From NCBI RefSeq assembly GCF_041051975.1, contig NZ_CP163435.1, positions 9,082,501 through 9,146,500 on the forward strand: DNA of 64,000 bases, read 5' to 3'. The position numbers were made by a program, and so were the translations under genes. The notes beneath the pieces are model-generated. The model was not told the DNA's origin. It did not search any database and saw nothing but the letters and a program-made list of their open reading frames with translations. This stretch comes from Streptomyces sp. R21 (GTDB lineage: Bacteria > Actinomycetota > Actinomycetes > Streptomycetales > Streptomycetaceae). Positions within the stretch are counted from its first letter, which is position 1, and the number at the start of each line of letters is the position of its first letter. Positions 16,752 through 25,940 of the stretch are shown here, piece after piece.

Positions 16752-17226
16752 GCCGTAGGTTGCGCGAGTCTAGCCCTGCGTCCCCTTCCTCCGCTATCAG
16801 GTGGATCGGCGTGTTTTGACGTCGGGGTGGTGCAGTGGTTCATGCCGATATCGACACTGCCAGTCGGCACGAATGCGATCACGTTCTCCGGTCCGTCTCG
16901 GCCCCGTGGCAGGGCGCGTGGCTGCCTCTTAGGCAGACCGCGACGGCCCATCCCTCCTCCATCGCCGACGGTCGACGCATCGTGCCGTTGGCTTTGGGTC
17001 CTGGCGGCTGGTCCAGCCGCACCCGGAGCTGTCGAACACCTCCATGAATGCAACGCCCGACTCGCAGGCCGCAAGATCGCCACGACGAAGCGCGCCGCCT
17101 GCTCGCCATCGGCCCGCAGCCACCGGAGATGCCTGCGGATGGCCCTGCTCCGCTGGCAGCCCGCTTCCCGTACTGGTGAGCTCAGAGCAAACAGCCAATT
17201 CCAATCGACCGAGAGTGGTTCTCGCC
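16752..17226. other. 475-nt stretch with no recognisable gene
   Basis: Reading frames on both strands here are Arg/Pro/Ser-rich with no recognisable domain. The composition is less biased at codon position three than in neighbours, as in decayed sequence. It must hold the promoters for the MMPL gene (left) and for the small ORF starting at 17227 (right). No transposase or RNA gene is visible. Confidence 0.4.
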
Positions 17227-17520
17227 ATGACGATCATCATCACATTTGACTTCCCGGGAACCACCCAGGCCCAGTACGAGCAGGTCACCAACAAGATGAC
17301 CGAGGGGCGCGGTCTCAAGAAGCCCTCCGACTGGCCTGTGCCGGGCCTGATCTCCCACGCCACCGGACCCAGCCCGACCGGCTGGTTCGTGACGGACGTC
17401 TGGGAGTCCGAAGACGCGTTTCGGCAGTTCGGGGAGAAGCTCGGCCCCCTGCTGCAAGAAGCCGGAATCCCCGAAACGGAACCGAAGATCTACCAGGCCT
17501 TCAAAGTGGTGACTCCATAA
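17227..17520 (+). CDS. Small alpha/beta-barrel (ABM-like) protein
   Basis: 97 aa. A beta-strand start MTIIITFDFPGTTQAQYEQV, a middle LISHATGPSPTGWFVTDVWES and a helix EDAFRQFGEKLGPLLQEAG fit the dimeric ferredoxin-like fold of the antibiotic biosynthesis monooxygenase/stress-responsive barrel group. The key part is the WFVTDVWES-x-E-x-F segment. It is probably cytoplasmic; whether it has enzyme activity is unknown. It is flanked by decayed DNA on the left and a convergent SMI1 gene on the right. Confidence 0.75.
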   Translation: MTIIITFDFPGTTQAQYEQVTNKMTEGRGLKKPSDWPVPGLISHATGPSPTGWFVTDVWESEDAFRQFGEKLGPLLQEAGIPETEPKIYQAFKVVTP

Positions 17521-17714
17521 GCCAGGCCCCAGGCTGTCCCGAGATCCCCGAGGCCCGCAGTGTGTCCGGAGACCGAGGGCGGTCGGTGCTGCAGGAGACT
17601 CGGACACGCTGGGTCTCTGGCCCAGCGGATCGGCCAGCTCTCCGAGCGGATCCAGGGAGTGGATGTTCGCCCGAGTGGCCGAGACCGCGGTCGCGGCTCT
17701 GCGGTGGCGTCGTC

Positions 17715-19610
17715 TCAGGGGCGATGCCGTACGAAGCCCAGGTAGGCGAAGCCTTCGCCCTCGCGTGGCGCCCGGGTCCAGGACCGGGTGGTGAACATGG
17801 GGAGGCTGCCCTGGGACAGGGCGAAACAGGGAAGCGAGATGCCCAGTTCGGCGTGCAGGGTCTCCAACAGGCGTACCTCTTGGTCAAGATGGGTGTCCGG
17901 TGAGCCGAAAAGGCACATCGGATCCAGGGCCTTGGGTATCGCACCCGAGCGCCGGATGTCGTTGCCCCGCACCGTGAAGGCATAGAGTTCCACGCCGCGT
18001 TCGGCCACCGAGACATGGAATGCAGCCGGGTGATCATCCGAGTACCGCTGCGGCTCACGCCACACCACCACGGCGCGACCCGACGTGGAGGCGGCCGCGG
18101 CGGGGGACTGGAACAGGTGATTGATGCCCTGGTGGGACTGGCCGTCGAAGGCGAAGGCCCACCCCTTGCTGCAGCGGCCGGCCATCACCGCGGCCCGGTC
18201 CTCCCAGCGCTCGACGCCCTCCCGCTCGTGGTTCTGCCTCAACTGCCGATACGCCCTGGCTGCGTGCACGGGCGCACTCAGTTCGGCACCCTCGTCGCCA
18301 ATAAGAGCAGGTAGGTCGGCGGGGTCGGCGCCCTCGACCCAGACGCAGCGGTACGCGTCGAACGGCCGCCCATGCATCCCGGTCGACGTCAGCCAGGTGA
18401 GACCCGGCGGGTCGAGATCAGGCGTCGGCTCGGGAGCGGACCCGGACTCGCCTGCGCGCGGAGTCGCGAGGATCTCCCGCCCGCGTTGCGGGGTGATCAG
18501 CGACCCCAGAACCGGATCGGCGAGCAGGCCAAGGGGCGCGAGCAGCAAAGGCCCAGGTGGTATCCACTGCGTGAGCGCGTCGCGCAGCATTCGCCACGCG
18601 GCATCGGTCGCTCCCCATCGGGCCGACTCCCGGGCCTCGTTGACGGCCCGGCCCCACGCACCCGGCGGCGCATAGCGATGGGTGCCGTCGCGCAGCGCGC
18701 TCAACAAGTCCTCGGCGATTTCCCGGTCTACGCCACGGGCTGCCATCATCCCCAGCCAGTGGTCGTCTCCGCCCGGTCGCCATTCGCCGGAGGCCGGTTC
18801 GATGGCCGACACCGTAAGGAGCTCGGGCAGATAGCGGGGGTCAGCCACCAGGGAGCCGTAGTCCCGCTGAGCGCGGGGAGCCGCCAGATGCTGCAACTGG
18901 TTCAGCAGAATGGCGCTGTTCGGTCGTCCGAAGGACCGCGCCTCCTCGAGCAAGGGCAGGGCATCCTCATGCCGTCCGCGCAGGGCGAGGAGGCGTGCCT
19001 CCTCCACTCGGGCGTCCTGGGCGCGCGTGGTGGCGTTCTCGAAGTCCGGCCGCCCCACCCGGTCGCCGTGGAAGCTCCGGTACATGGCCTCCATGTAGGC
19101 GCTGAACGACGGGTAGCGGTCCGGGTATTCACCGCTCCAGCCCTTGTAGATGTAGAGCGCCCACTCGCCGTGCTCGTCGCGGTCGCCCGGGTCGAGCAGA
19201 GCCAGCGTCATATCGGAGTCCGTCTCCAGGCGCAGCGATCGCTGCCACATGCCGGCGAGCAGGACTTCCTGCTCGCTCGGGTCGGTACCCAGATTCTCCT
19301 CGTAAACCTCGGTCAACCCGTACGGATCCCGGGACCAGTCGATGTCCTCGATCCCACCGAGCTGATAGACCCCGGCCGTCTGCTCCACATGCCATCCGTC
19401 GCTCACGGCCAGGAACTGGCGGTAGGAGGGCGGCAGTCGCTTCCCCAGCCGCTTCTCGACCGTCGTGATCGCGGCCTCGTCCGCCCCTGGCCTGCCCAGC
19501 CTGACGGGACCCGGACCGCCGTCCCCGTCCTCCTCGTGCTCGGCGCGCGGAACCCACTCCTCCTGCCAACGGCCGAGGAGGTCCTGCCAGTTAAAACACT
19601 CGTCGCTCAT
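17715..19610 (-). CDS. Long SMI1/KNR4-family protein
   Basis: 631 aa from ATG 19610. Residues about 30-160 carry the SMI1/KNR4 pattern: VEKRLGKRLPPSYRQFLAVSDGWH, then GGIEDIDWSRDP and DMTLALLDPGDRDEHGEWAL. The family includes many immunity proteins against polymorphic toxins. The remaining ~450 residues are unusual: a helical middle (LLSALRDGTHRYAPPGAWGR) and a C-terminal domain with WAFAFDGQSHQGINHLF and GIPKALDP-like turns. The family is often under 250 aa, so this is a multidomain form. It lies next to an IS21 remnant. An immunity or signalling role is inferred. Confidence 0.8.
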   Translation of the reverse strand: MSDECFNWQDLLGRWQEEWVPRAEHEEDGDGGPGPVRLGRPGADEAAITTVEKRLGKRLPPSYRQFLAVSDGWHVEQTAGVYQLGGIEDIDWSRDPYGLTEVYEENLGTDPSEQEVLLAGMWQRSLRLETDSDMTLALLDPGDRDEHGEWALYIYKGWSGEYPDRYPSFSAYMEAMYRSFHGDRVGRPDFENATTRAQDARVEEARLLALRGRHEDALPLLEEARSFGRPNSAILLNQLQHLAAPRAQRDYGSLVADPRYLPELLTVSAIEPASGEWRPGGDDHWLGMMAARGVDREIAEDLLSALRDGTHRYAPPGAWGRAVNEARESARWGATDAAWRMLRDALTQWIPPGPLLLAPLGLLADPVLGSLITPQRGREILATPRAGESGSAPEPTPDLDPPGLTWLTSTGMHGRPFDAYRCVWVEGADPADLPALIGDEGAELSAPVHAARAYRQLRQNHEREGVERWEDRAAVMAGRCSKGWAFAFDGQSHQGINHLFQSPAAAASTSGRAVVVWREPQRYSDDHPAAFHVSVAERGVELYAFTVRGNDIRRSGAIPKALDPMCLFGSPDTHLDQEVRLLETLHAELGISLPCFALSQGSLPMFTTRSWTRAPREGEGFAYLGFVRHRP

Positions 19611-19797
19611 GACGGAGATCGTGCCAGCCACCACTGACAACGAGTCTCTCAGAAGGCATCCGCCGGGCAGGTGCTGGCGGGGGCCTCAGCGTTCGTCAGC
19701 GGCGAGGTCCGCTCGATACTGATGCGGCCTCCGCGAACGCCTTGCGTACCTCTGGCGGGCGGGCGCTGCTGCTTGGCCAACGCCGAAGGGGTCGGTC

Positions 19798-20040
19798 GTG
19801 GACGCGGTCGAGCCGAAGATCCGGGAACTGCTGGAGGTCTGGCCGGACATGTCGGCCACGGTGGTGGCCGAACGGATCGGTTGGGATCGGGGGCTGACGG
19901 TGCTGCGCGAGCGGGTGCGCGAACTGCGATCCGACTACCTGCCGGCGGATCCGGCCTCCAGGACCGTTTATGAGCCGGGTGAGCTGGTCCAGTGCGATCT
20001 GTGGTTCCCGTTTACGGCTGCTGACCGGGCTCGGGGCGGT
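19798..20040 (+). pseudogene. IS21-type IstA transposase remnant
   Basis: The frame from 19798 gives IRELLEVWPDMSATVVAERI, then GLTVLRERVRELRSDYLP and the stretch TVYEPGELVQCDLWF. This is the helix-turn-helix N-terminus and the start of the DDE domain of Streptomyces IS21-like IstA proteins. Only about 80 of ~400 residues are present, with no terminal repeats and no istB, so this is a dead fragment. Confidence 0.75.
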
Positions 20041-20154
20041 GAGAGGGGACCCGGTCCGCCCGACGCGCATACCTGAGGTAGGTGCGGAGCCGTCCCGTCA
20101 GGGGGTATCGCCCACGAGGGGGGACCTCTCGGTGTTGGAGCAAGAGACGGAAAG

Positions 20155-21420
20155 TCAGGCCCCGTTGGTGAGCCGGCTGCTGGGTTGGCCTGCGGGTTCA
20201 GCAGGGGGCTGGTGTGAGCCCGCTGTTGCACGGCGGGTCAGCAGTGCGATCGCCGTTGCCGCGGCGGCGAGTGCGGCCACGCTGGTGAGGCCGGTCGGGA
20301 GGGAGAACCAGTCGGCCATGAACCCGATGGCCGGTGGTCCCAGGAGCATGCCTCCGTAACCCAGGGTGGAGGCGACCGCGACTCCGTCGGGCCCGGCCAA
20401 CGTGCCGGCGCGTTCAATGGCGATGGGGAAGAGGTTGGCGAGGCCGAGCCCGGTGATGACGAAGCCGAGCAGTGCGGCCCACAGGGAGGGAGCGAGCGCG
20501 CCGAGGAGCATGCCCACCGTGGCAGTGCTGCCGCCGCAGACCAGAGTGCGGGTTTGACCCAGGCGTTCGAGCAGCCGCGTGCCGGTCAGCCGGCCGATGG
20601 TCATGGCCAGCGCGAAGCAGGTGAAGCCGGCGGCGGCGACCCCGGATGTGGCGTTGAGGTCGTGCTCCAAGTGCAGGGCGCTCCAGTCGGCCAGGGCGCC
20701 TTCGCCGTAGGCAGTGCAGAGCGCGATCATGCCGAAGGTGATGACAAGACCGCGGGTGCGGGTGTCCAGGCGACGGGGCTCCGACTCTTCGTGCGGTGTG
20801 CGATCGGCGAGCGCCGGTGGCTGGATGCGCAGCAAGACTCGGCCGGCGAAGAGGGTCACGAGCAGACCGATCGCCGTGAGTCCGAGCAGATGCTGAGCGG
20901 GGGACAGGGACCCGGCGACCAGTCCGCCCAGACCGGCACCGGTCATGCCGCCCAGGCTGAAGGCGGCATGGAAGCTGGGCATGATCGGCCGACCCAGGGC
21001 AGCCACCAAGTCGACTGCGGCGCTGTTGAACGCCACGTTTATGCCCCCGTAGGCGGCGCCGAAGATCATCAGGACGGCGCCGAGGGCGACGGGGGAGTGG
21101 GTGAGTGGGGGGAGGGCGACGCTGAGAGACAGGAGGATGCCGCAGATCACGGTGACGGGATGGTTGCCGTAGCGGCGACAGAGGCGGCCGGTGAGCATCA
21201 TCGTGATCACGGCGCCGGCGGAGACGCCGAGGAGGGCGAGGCCGAGCGCGGAGGCCGAAGCGCCGGTCTGCTGTTTGATCGCCGGGATGCGGACGACCCA
21301 CCCGGCGAAGATGAAGCCGTCGAGGGCGAAGAAGACGGTGAGGGCGACGCGGAGGCGGGTCAGGTCGGAGAGGTTGTCCGGCACGGCGTTGTGCGTTCGG
21401 GATTTGTTTAGTGGCGGCAC
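20155..21420 (-). CDS. MFS transporter, YbjJ-like
   Basis: About 421 aa from the GTG at 21420. Twelve helices begin with RVALTVFFALDGFIFAGWVV, followed by the loop GRLCRRYGNHPVTVICGI, YGGINVAFNSAAVDL and the second-half start GLVITFGMIALCTAYGEGAL. This pattern is that of the YbjJ/fucose-permease-like branch of MFS. The cargo is unknown. The start is uncertain: another GTG at 21384 is also possible, and neither has a strong ribosome site. A decayed copy of the same N-terminal segment appears at 30815-30886. Confidence 0.85.
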   Translation of the reverse strand: MPPLNKSRTHNAVPDNLSDLTRLRVALTVFFALDGFIFAGWVVRIPAIKQQTGASASALGLALLGVSAGAVITMMLTGRLCRRYGNHPVTVICGILLSLSVALPPLTHSPVALGAVLMIFGAAYGGINVAFNSAAVDLVAALGRPIMPSFHAAFSLGGMTGAGLGGLVAGSLSPAQHLLGLTAIGLLVTLFAGRVLLRIQPPALADRTPHEESEPRRLDTRTRGLVITFGMIALCTAYGEGALADWSALHLEHDLNATSGVAAAGFTCFALAMTIGRLTGTRLLERLGQTRTLVCGGSTATVGMLLGALAPSLWAALLGFVITGLGLANLFPIAIERAGTLAGPDGVAVASTLGYGGMLLGPPAIGFMADWFSLPTGLTSVAALAAAATAIALLTRRATAGSHQPPAEPAGQPSSRLTNGA

Positions 21421-21634
21421 AAAGTCAGCGTAGGTGGGTGCTCGGTTGTGGGCAAGGGGGTTCGAGTGAGCGTGCCGAGGGCGACGGCGATCCGCACCAC
21501 GGGTGACCATGCCGGCGCGGGGGCGCTCGCGTCGACAACAGCCAGTACAGCGGACTCGGTCGAACGTCCCTGGGAACGCGCCATCGGCGGCACAGCAGTT
21601 GGGGGCGAGAGAGGGCGTCCGCCAGGGGCGGCCG
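21421..21634. other. Intergenic gap, nothing assigned
   Basis: Holds the promoter of the leftward MFS gene. The longest ORFs (rightward about 70 codons, leftward continuing into the MFS upstream region) have no recognisable domain and no ribosome site. Confidence 0.3.
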
Positions 21635-22096
21635 CTAGTTCAGCCACGTCCCGTCGCGCATGATGAGCCTGCCGCGCAGTTCCGGCTCGCCGCGCCACGC
21701 GCGCACGCTCTTCGGCACCACGCGCACATACAGAAAGGAACCCTCCTCCGTGCGCGGGTCCCACCCGAACTTGACGGTGAATGCCTCCGCTGCCTCCTCG
21801 GGTACATCCTGGTCCAGGAAGCACTCTGCCTCGCCCTGGACAAGCACCACATCGAAGGTGTCCGGCAGTGCCAGGCGCACGCGGGGTTCCTCGCGGACGT
21901 TCCGCGCAGTTACGGAAGTGGCGCTGGTGCACATCCACACCGCTCGCCCATCCCACAAGAACCACAGCGGCACCTGGTGCGGCCCGCGATCAGGATGTGC
22001 CGTCGACACCCACACATCCCGCTCGGAAACGAGCCGTTCCAGAGTGTCGCGCCTGCGCTCCGCCGCCTGTCGGCGAACAATCCCCGTGGTCTGCAT
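21635..22096 (-). CDS. Pyridoxamine 5'-phosphate oxidase-fold (F420/FMN) oxidoreductase
   Basis: 153 aa. The split-barrel flavin fold is recognisable from VWVSTAHPDRGPHQVPLWFL, AVWMCTSATSVTARNVREEP and RVRLALPDTFDVVLVQGEAE. This matches actinobacterial PPOX-class proteins that use F420 or FMN. The Pro and Trp placement in the second strand is typical of F420-dependent members, but the cofactor cannot be fixed from sequence alone. The ATG has AAGG about 9 nt upstream. It stands alone between an MFS gene and TetR debris. Confidence 0.85.
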   Translation of the reverse strand: MQTTGIVRRQAAERRRDTLERLVSERDVWVSTAHPDRGPHQVPLWFLWDGRAVWMCTSATSVTARNVREEPRVRLALPDTFDVVLVQGEAECFLDQDVPEEAAEAFTVKFGWDPRTEEGSFLYVRVVPKSVRAWRGEPELRGRLIMRDGTWLN

Positions 22097-22145
22097 GAGC
22101 GCCGACCTTAGCTGGCAGGCTCAAAGCGCGCATGAGGCGAGGGAC

Positions 22146-22640
22146 CTACTTCCAGCGACCGATGGGCCACCCGACCTTTGGCTCAGGGCGGCCGACTGGA
22201 GCGCTGACTGATCGTTTCAGAATGACGGAGCAGGCCACTTCGAGCACCAGTCCGTCTATGCAGGTCAGCAGGATGTGAGTGCGATTCTCGACATCCGTCA
22301 CATCGTGTGCGGTGAGGAAGAGTCGGACGGTCTCGCGGCCGGCATTCTCGCGGGGCATGAGGATCTCCCGCAGTTCGGGGTCGCGCACGCTCTCGACGGC
22401 GCAGGCGTAACCGGCGAGCGAGCGAGCGGCGGCGGCCCACGCCCTCGTGGTCCAAGGCCCGCCACAACTCCTGGGCCGGGCGTCGGCAGTCCACCCGAAC
22501 GGATCGTACGAAGGCGAACTCGGCGAACTCGGCGGACCTCCGGACCTGGACCGTGCCGCGCTCAACGAGACCCGCTCCCCGCAGCGCTGCATCGGCGCGG
22601 TGATCTATGCGGGGTTGCCTGTCCGTTCCGCGCAGGCACA
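22146..22640 (-). pseudogene. Decayed TetR-type regulator, C-terminal part
   Basis: The leftward frame ending at 22146 contains LAGYACAVESVRDPELREIL, ENAGRETVRLFLTAHDV and ENRTHILLTCIDGLVLEVAC, which look like the ligand domain of a TetR regulator. The segment just upstream (PAQELWRALDHEGVG) continues in another frame, so at least one frameshift separates them. No DNA-binding helix-turn-helix is left. Confidence 0.5.
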
Positions 22641-22815
22641 AGATCGCCAGGACACAACTCGTAGAGATCGCTCCGCTGTTGCCGTTCTCGGTTGTCCCGG
22701 ATCCGGTAGGAGAGGGGTGGTGCAACCCTGGAACCATCCCGGCCGAATGGACGTGCAGGTATGGGGAGTGCCTGGATGTCGTCCCGTATCGGGGCACGGC
22801 TGCGCAGGCCGACGG

Positions 22816-24174
22816 ATGGATGCGAGTACGGACCGCATGGATGCAATCCACGACGACGTAGCGGAGTTCGCGTTGCTGCTGACGCGTCTGAAGGCGCGCA
22901 CAGACCGCAGCTACGCGGCGCTGGCGCACCGTTTGGGCGTGAATGCCTCCACGCTGCACCGCTACTGCGTCGGAGAGTCGGTGCCTCTGGACTTCACCAG
23001 GATTGAGCGGTTCGCCGCCCTCTGCGGAGCATCCCCCGAGGAACGCGTGGAGTTGCACCGACGGTGGATCCTGGCGGTCGCGGAAAGGCAACGACCACGC
23101 CCGTCCGATGTCCGGCGGGCACCGGCGCTCCACGACACCATGAGCACCGCCGCATCGGCCGCATCCACGAGCCGAGCCAGCCCGGCGGACGAAGCGCTGG
23201 AGCCTGTTTCGCCGGACGACCGGCGGCCCCGGGCCGGGCGCCCCCGACGACGGCCCGTGCGATCGATAGCGCTGGCGGCATTGCTCGCCGTCGCGTTTGC
23301 CGGCCTCACCACATCCGCTGCCGGGCCCCCCTTCGGTGGAGGTGAGTCGTCGGCTTCCGCCCGCGCCACACCGAAACCCTCGGCCTCGGCCGCGTACAAC
23401 GGTGGGACCCCCTTTCCCGGACCTCCCTCCGATGGCGGTGAGTCGTCGGCCTCCGCCCACGCCACGAAACCCTCATCGCCGGCCGCGCGCAGCGGCGGCA
23501 GCCCGCAGAACACGGTCCCACCGACGGCCCCGCTCACCTGGACGGCCAACTCCCATCTCTGGCAACTCGAATGCGACCACGACTACGTCATCGCCAAGCA
23601 ACCGCGGGAGGTCCCGCCGCCGCCGACCCCGGCGGACGCCGAGGCATGGGCCACGTCCCTGCAGGCGGTGCACGGGCGCACCACCAACCTGCGGATCTCG
23701 GTACAGGGACGCGGCTCCGCCGCCGTCGTCCTGGAGGCACTGCACGTGCGCGTGGTCAAACGCACCACCCCCGCCGTCCGCCGGGGCATCGCCTACTCCA
23801 TGTACGAAGGCTGCGGCGCCGTCCTCATCCCCCGCTACTTCTCCGTGAACCTCGACGCGCACCGGCCCCTGGCCCGGTCGATGCCCGGCAACGACCCGGA
23901 AAGACCCATCACCGCAGTCGACTTCCCCTATCAGGTGTCCCTGCGGGAGCCGGAGGTCCTGATGCTCTCCGCGCGCACCGAGTCCTGCACCTGTGACTGG
24001 TACCTCGACCTCGACTGGTCCTCACAGGGTCGGACCGGCACGATGCGCATCGACGATCACGGCCGCCCGTTCCGCACCACCAGCATCAGAGGGCTACCGC
24101 ACTACTGGTACCGCAGCCCCCGTGGCTGGATCCCCATGACCACCACCTACGACAAGGCGGAAACCGGCGACTGA
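22816..24174 (+). CDS. Membrane-anchored XRE-type regulator
   Basis: 452 aa from ATG 22816. The N-terminus is a helix-turn-helix: TDRSYAALAHRLGVNASTLH followed by RYCVGESVPLDFTRIERFAA, then a linker. A single membrane helix (VRSIALAALLAVAFAGLTTS, about residues 154-175) follows. A Ser/Ala/Pro spacer with two near-copies of GGESSASA-x-AT-KPS leads to an external domain of about 210 residues holding paired Cys (LECDHDY, YEGCGAV, SCTCDWY). The layout is a one-component signal-across-membrane regulator with DNA-binding inside. A GTG at 22720 with AGGAG 7 nt upstream would add 32 residues and is a real alternative. Confidence 0.82.
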   Translation: MDASTDRMDAIHDDVAEFALLLTRLKARTDRSYAALAHRLGVNASTLHRYCVGESVPLDFTRIERFAALCGASPEERVELHRRWILAVAERQRPRPSDVRRAPALHDTMSTAASAASTSRASPADEALEPVSPDDRRPRAGRPRRRPVRSIALAALLAVAFAGLTTSAAGPPFGGGESSASARATPKPSASAAYNGGTPFPGPPSDGGESSASAHATKPSSPAARSGGSPQNTVPPTAPLTWTANSHLWQLECDHDYVIAKQPREVPPPPTPADAEAWATSLQAVHGRTTNLRISVQGRGSAAVVLEALHVRVVKRTTPAVRRGIAYSMYEGCGAVLIPRYFSVNLDAHRPLARSMPGNDPERPITAVDFPYQVSLREPEVLMLSARTESCTCDWYLDLDWSSQGRTGTMRIDDHGRPFRTTSIRGLPHYWYRSPRGWIPMTTTYDKAETGD

Positions 24175-24325
24175 CGAAGCGACAGGCCGCCTGGACCTCG
24201 ACCGACGACAGCAGGCCACCATGGCGGACGCGCCAACCGACCACGGACGCCGGCTTCAGCCGGTGTTCAGTAGGCCCTGTGAGCGTTCTGGGCAGCCGCT
24301 GGGCAGCGGTCCCGGGCGAGGTCCT

Positions 24326-24937
24326 TCACTTCGACATGATGAAATCCAGGGCGTAACCGGGTGCGGTCGTCCAGTAGGTGACGCGCTGAAAGTCGTTCGC
24401 GTACAAGGTCTCGACGGGCATGGGGACATCGATCGGCTTGCCCGCGCTGCTGCCGGGCTTGCGACCCTGGAGGCTGAGGGTGATGCTCTTCGCCTCGTAC
24501 TCGTCCATGGGGCCGTTGACGAGCAGAGCAGCGTACGCCTCCTCGCCCGGAGCGAGGGTGACGGGCACTCCAGGGTTCGGGTCGCTCTCCTTGATGACGG
24601 GGGTCGTGGTCCGAGCGGCACCAAGCCGTACGAGCGGGTAGCGGTAGAGGTTGCACTTCTTGTCGCCGGCGTTCTGGACGGTGAGGAGGAGGTGCCTGGC
24701 GTCCTTGCTGTCCGCAGGCTCCTTCACGGCGGACACTCCGAGGACCTCCTGGGAGCAGGCGGCGACGGCGCGCGTGGCGCCACCGGCGCCCGAGCGGTGC
24801 GTCACCGCCTGCTTGGCCTTCCCACTGATCGTCTGCGGCTCGGTGGCGGATGCCTGTGCCGAGACACCGCACCCAAGAGCAAGGACGAGGCCCGCGGACA
24901 TGGCCAGACGGCTGCTCACAAGGGACTTCACGTTCAT
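24326..24937 (-). CDS. Secreted DUF4232 protein
   Basis: 203 aa from ATG 24937 (AGAGGA upstream). A Sec signal peptide, SSRLAMSAGLVLALGCGVSAQASA, is followed by a beta-rich domain: ARHLLLTVQNAGDKKCNLYRYPLVR, VTLAPGEEAYAALLVNGP, and the C-terminal AKSITLSLQGRKPGSSAGKPI. The family pattern (Cys near LTVQN..KC, proline-flanked strands, G-rich turn) fits DUF4232, exported actinobacterial proteins with an Ig-like fold and unknown function. Confidence 0.82.
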   Translation of the reverse strand: MNVKSLVSSRLAMSAGLVLALGCGVSAQASATEPQTISGKAKQAVTHRSGAGGATRAVAACSQEVLGVSAVKEPADSKDARHLLLTVQNAGDKKCNLYRYPLVRLGAARTTTPVIKESDPNPGVPVTLAPGEEAYAALLVNGPMDEYEAKSITLSLQGRKPGSSAGKPIDVPMPVETLYANDFQRVTYWTTAPGYALDFIMSK

Positions 24938-25486
24938 CTGCGTGTTCCTCTTCTGATCGGTATGAGGTCGCACGCACCCTCGGCCCAACCTTGCGGATCA
25001 AGGTGTGTGCCGGGCGGTCGGCCGCTTCAGCCGGTGCGAGAGCCACAGCATGGGATGCCTCGTGGGCCAGGGACAACAGCCGCCGCCCCAGTTGCAACGA
25101 AGGGACATCCCACCCCCGGTGACCTGCATATACATGGCAGCCTGGGATGCCAATGTGGGATGGGGAACCGTGCCGGTGTCCGTACCAGTGACGGTGGCCG
25201 ACCCTTCGGGGAGGGGGTGCTGCCTCGGGTGAGCGGGGCAGCCGGGTCCGCGCAACATAGGTGTCCCCCGCAGGGCTGAGGTGATCATGCGGGCGCTCAT
25301 CGCTCGCCACGAAGTCGTGAACGTCGACGTCCCCGACCCACGACTCCAGGCCGCGCAACTCGCCGACGCGAAGCGGTGATCCGATGCGGCGTTCGGGCCC
25401 GGCCGGTTACCTCTTTTCACGGGCCGTGTCGTACCGATGTCGTATACGACATCACCGTGAGACCGAAGCGTGTTGGGCGCTGCCGC
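24938..25486. other. 550-nt decayed stretch
   Basis: No gene is supported. A short rightward frame (25287-25379, starting MRALIARHEVVNVDV and ending at a stop before the next relic) has no ribosome site. Inverted repeats ATCCCAC/GTGGGAT are present near 25,100-25,165. The base composition and broken frames suggest old gene debris joined to the relics that follow. Confidence 0.35.
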
Positions 25487-25679
25487 TCAGCGCCTCGTCT
25501 CGTACCCGGTCAGGACCACGCCGCCGGGAAATGCCCGCGTCTCCACCAGGTTCAGGTACACCCAGCTGTCCAGCGCGGTGAAGAACGGCGTGCCGCCGCC
25601 CACCAGGACCGGGTGGGCGGCGATCGCGTACTGGTCGATCAGCCCGGCGCGCATGGCCGCCCCGGCGAGCGTTGCGCCA
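25487..25679 (-). pseudogene. Dihydrofolate reductase-family C-terminal fragment
   Basis: The leftward frame ending at 25487 reads GATLAGAAMRAGLIDQYAIA, then HPVLVGGGTPFFTALDSWVY and LVETRAFPGGVVLTGYETRR. This is the conserved C-terminal third of the RibD/dihydrofolate reductase-like family. The N-terminal two thirds are absent; the reading frame stops where transposase sequence begins. Confidence 0.75.
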
Positions 25680-25687
25680 ACCGTGGT

Positions 25688-25855
25688 GCCTACCTGCGCA
25701 GACGCGGAATCAAAGCCGTGATCTCCGAGCCGCGGGACCAGGCTGCAAAACGGAACAAGATCAAAGCCTGGCGGGGCCTCCCCACCCGCTACGCCAAAGT
25801 CCCCGCCAACTACCAGTCCGGACTCGAACTCCGTGCCGCACTCCTCAACGAGAGA
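25688..25855 (+). pseudogene. IS5-type transposase remnant
   Basis: The frame AYLRRRGIKAVISEPRDQAA continues KRNKIKAWRGLPTRYAKV, then NYQSGLELRAALL. It joins two conserved blocks of IS5-like DDE transposases (the RRRGI-x-A-hI block and the WRGL-x-TRYDK-like block) with the expected middle part missing, so an internal deletion has occurred. It truncates the dihydrofolate reductase fragment on its left. Confidence 0.7.
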
Positions 25856-25940
25856 TCTGGTTCCAGAGTCGCCGGTTGGCGGGGATGCTGTCCACGTGCC
25901 GCCTCCAGCACTGCCTGCCGGAGGCGGTCAACACGATCAG

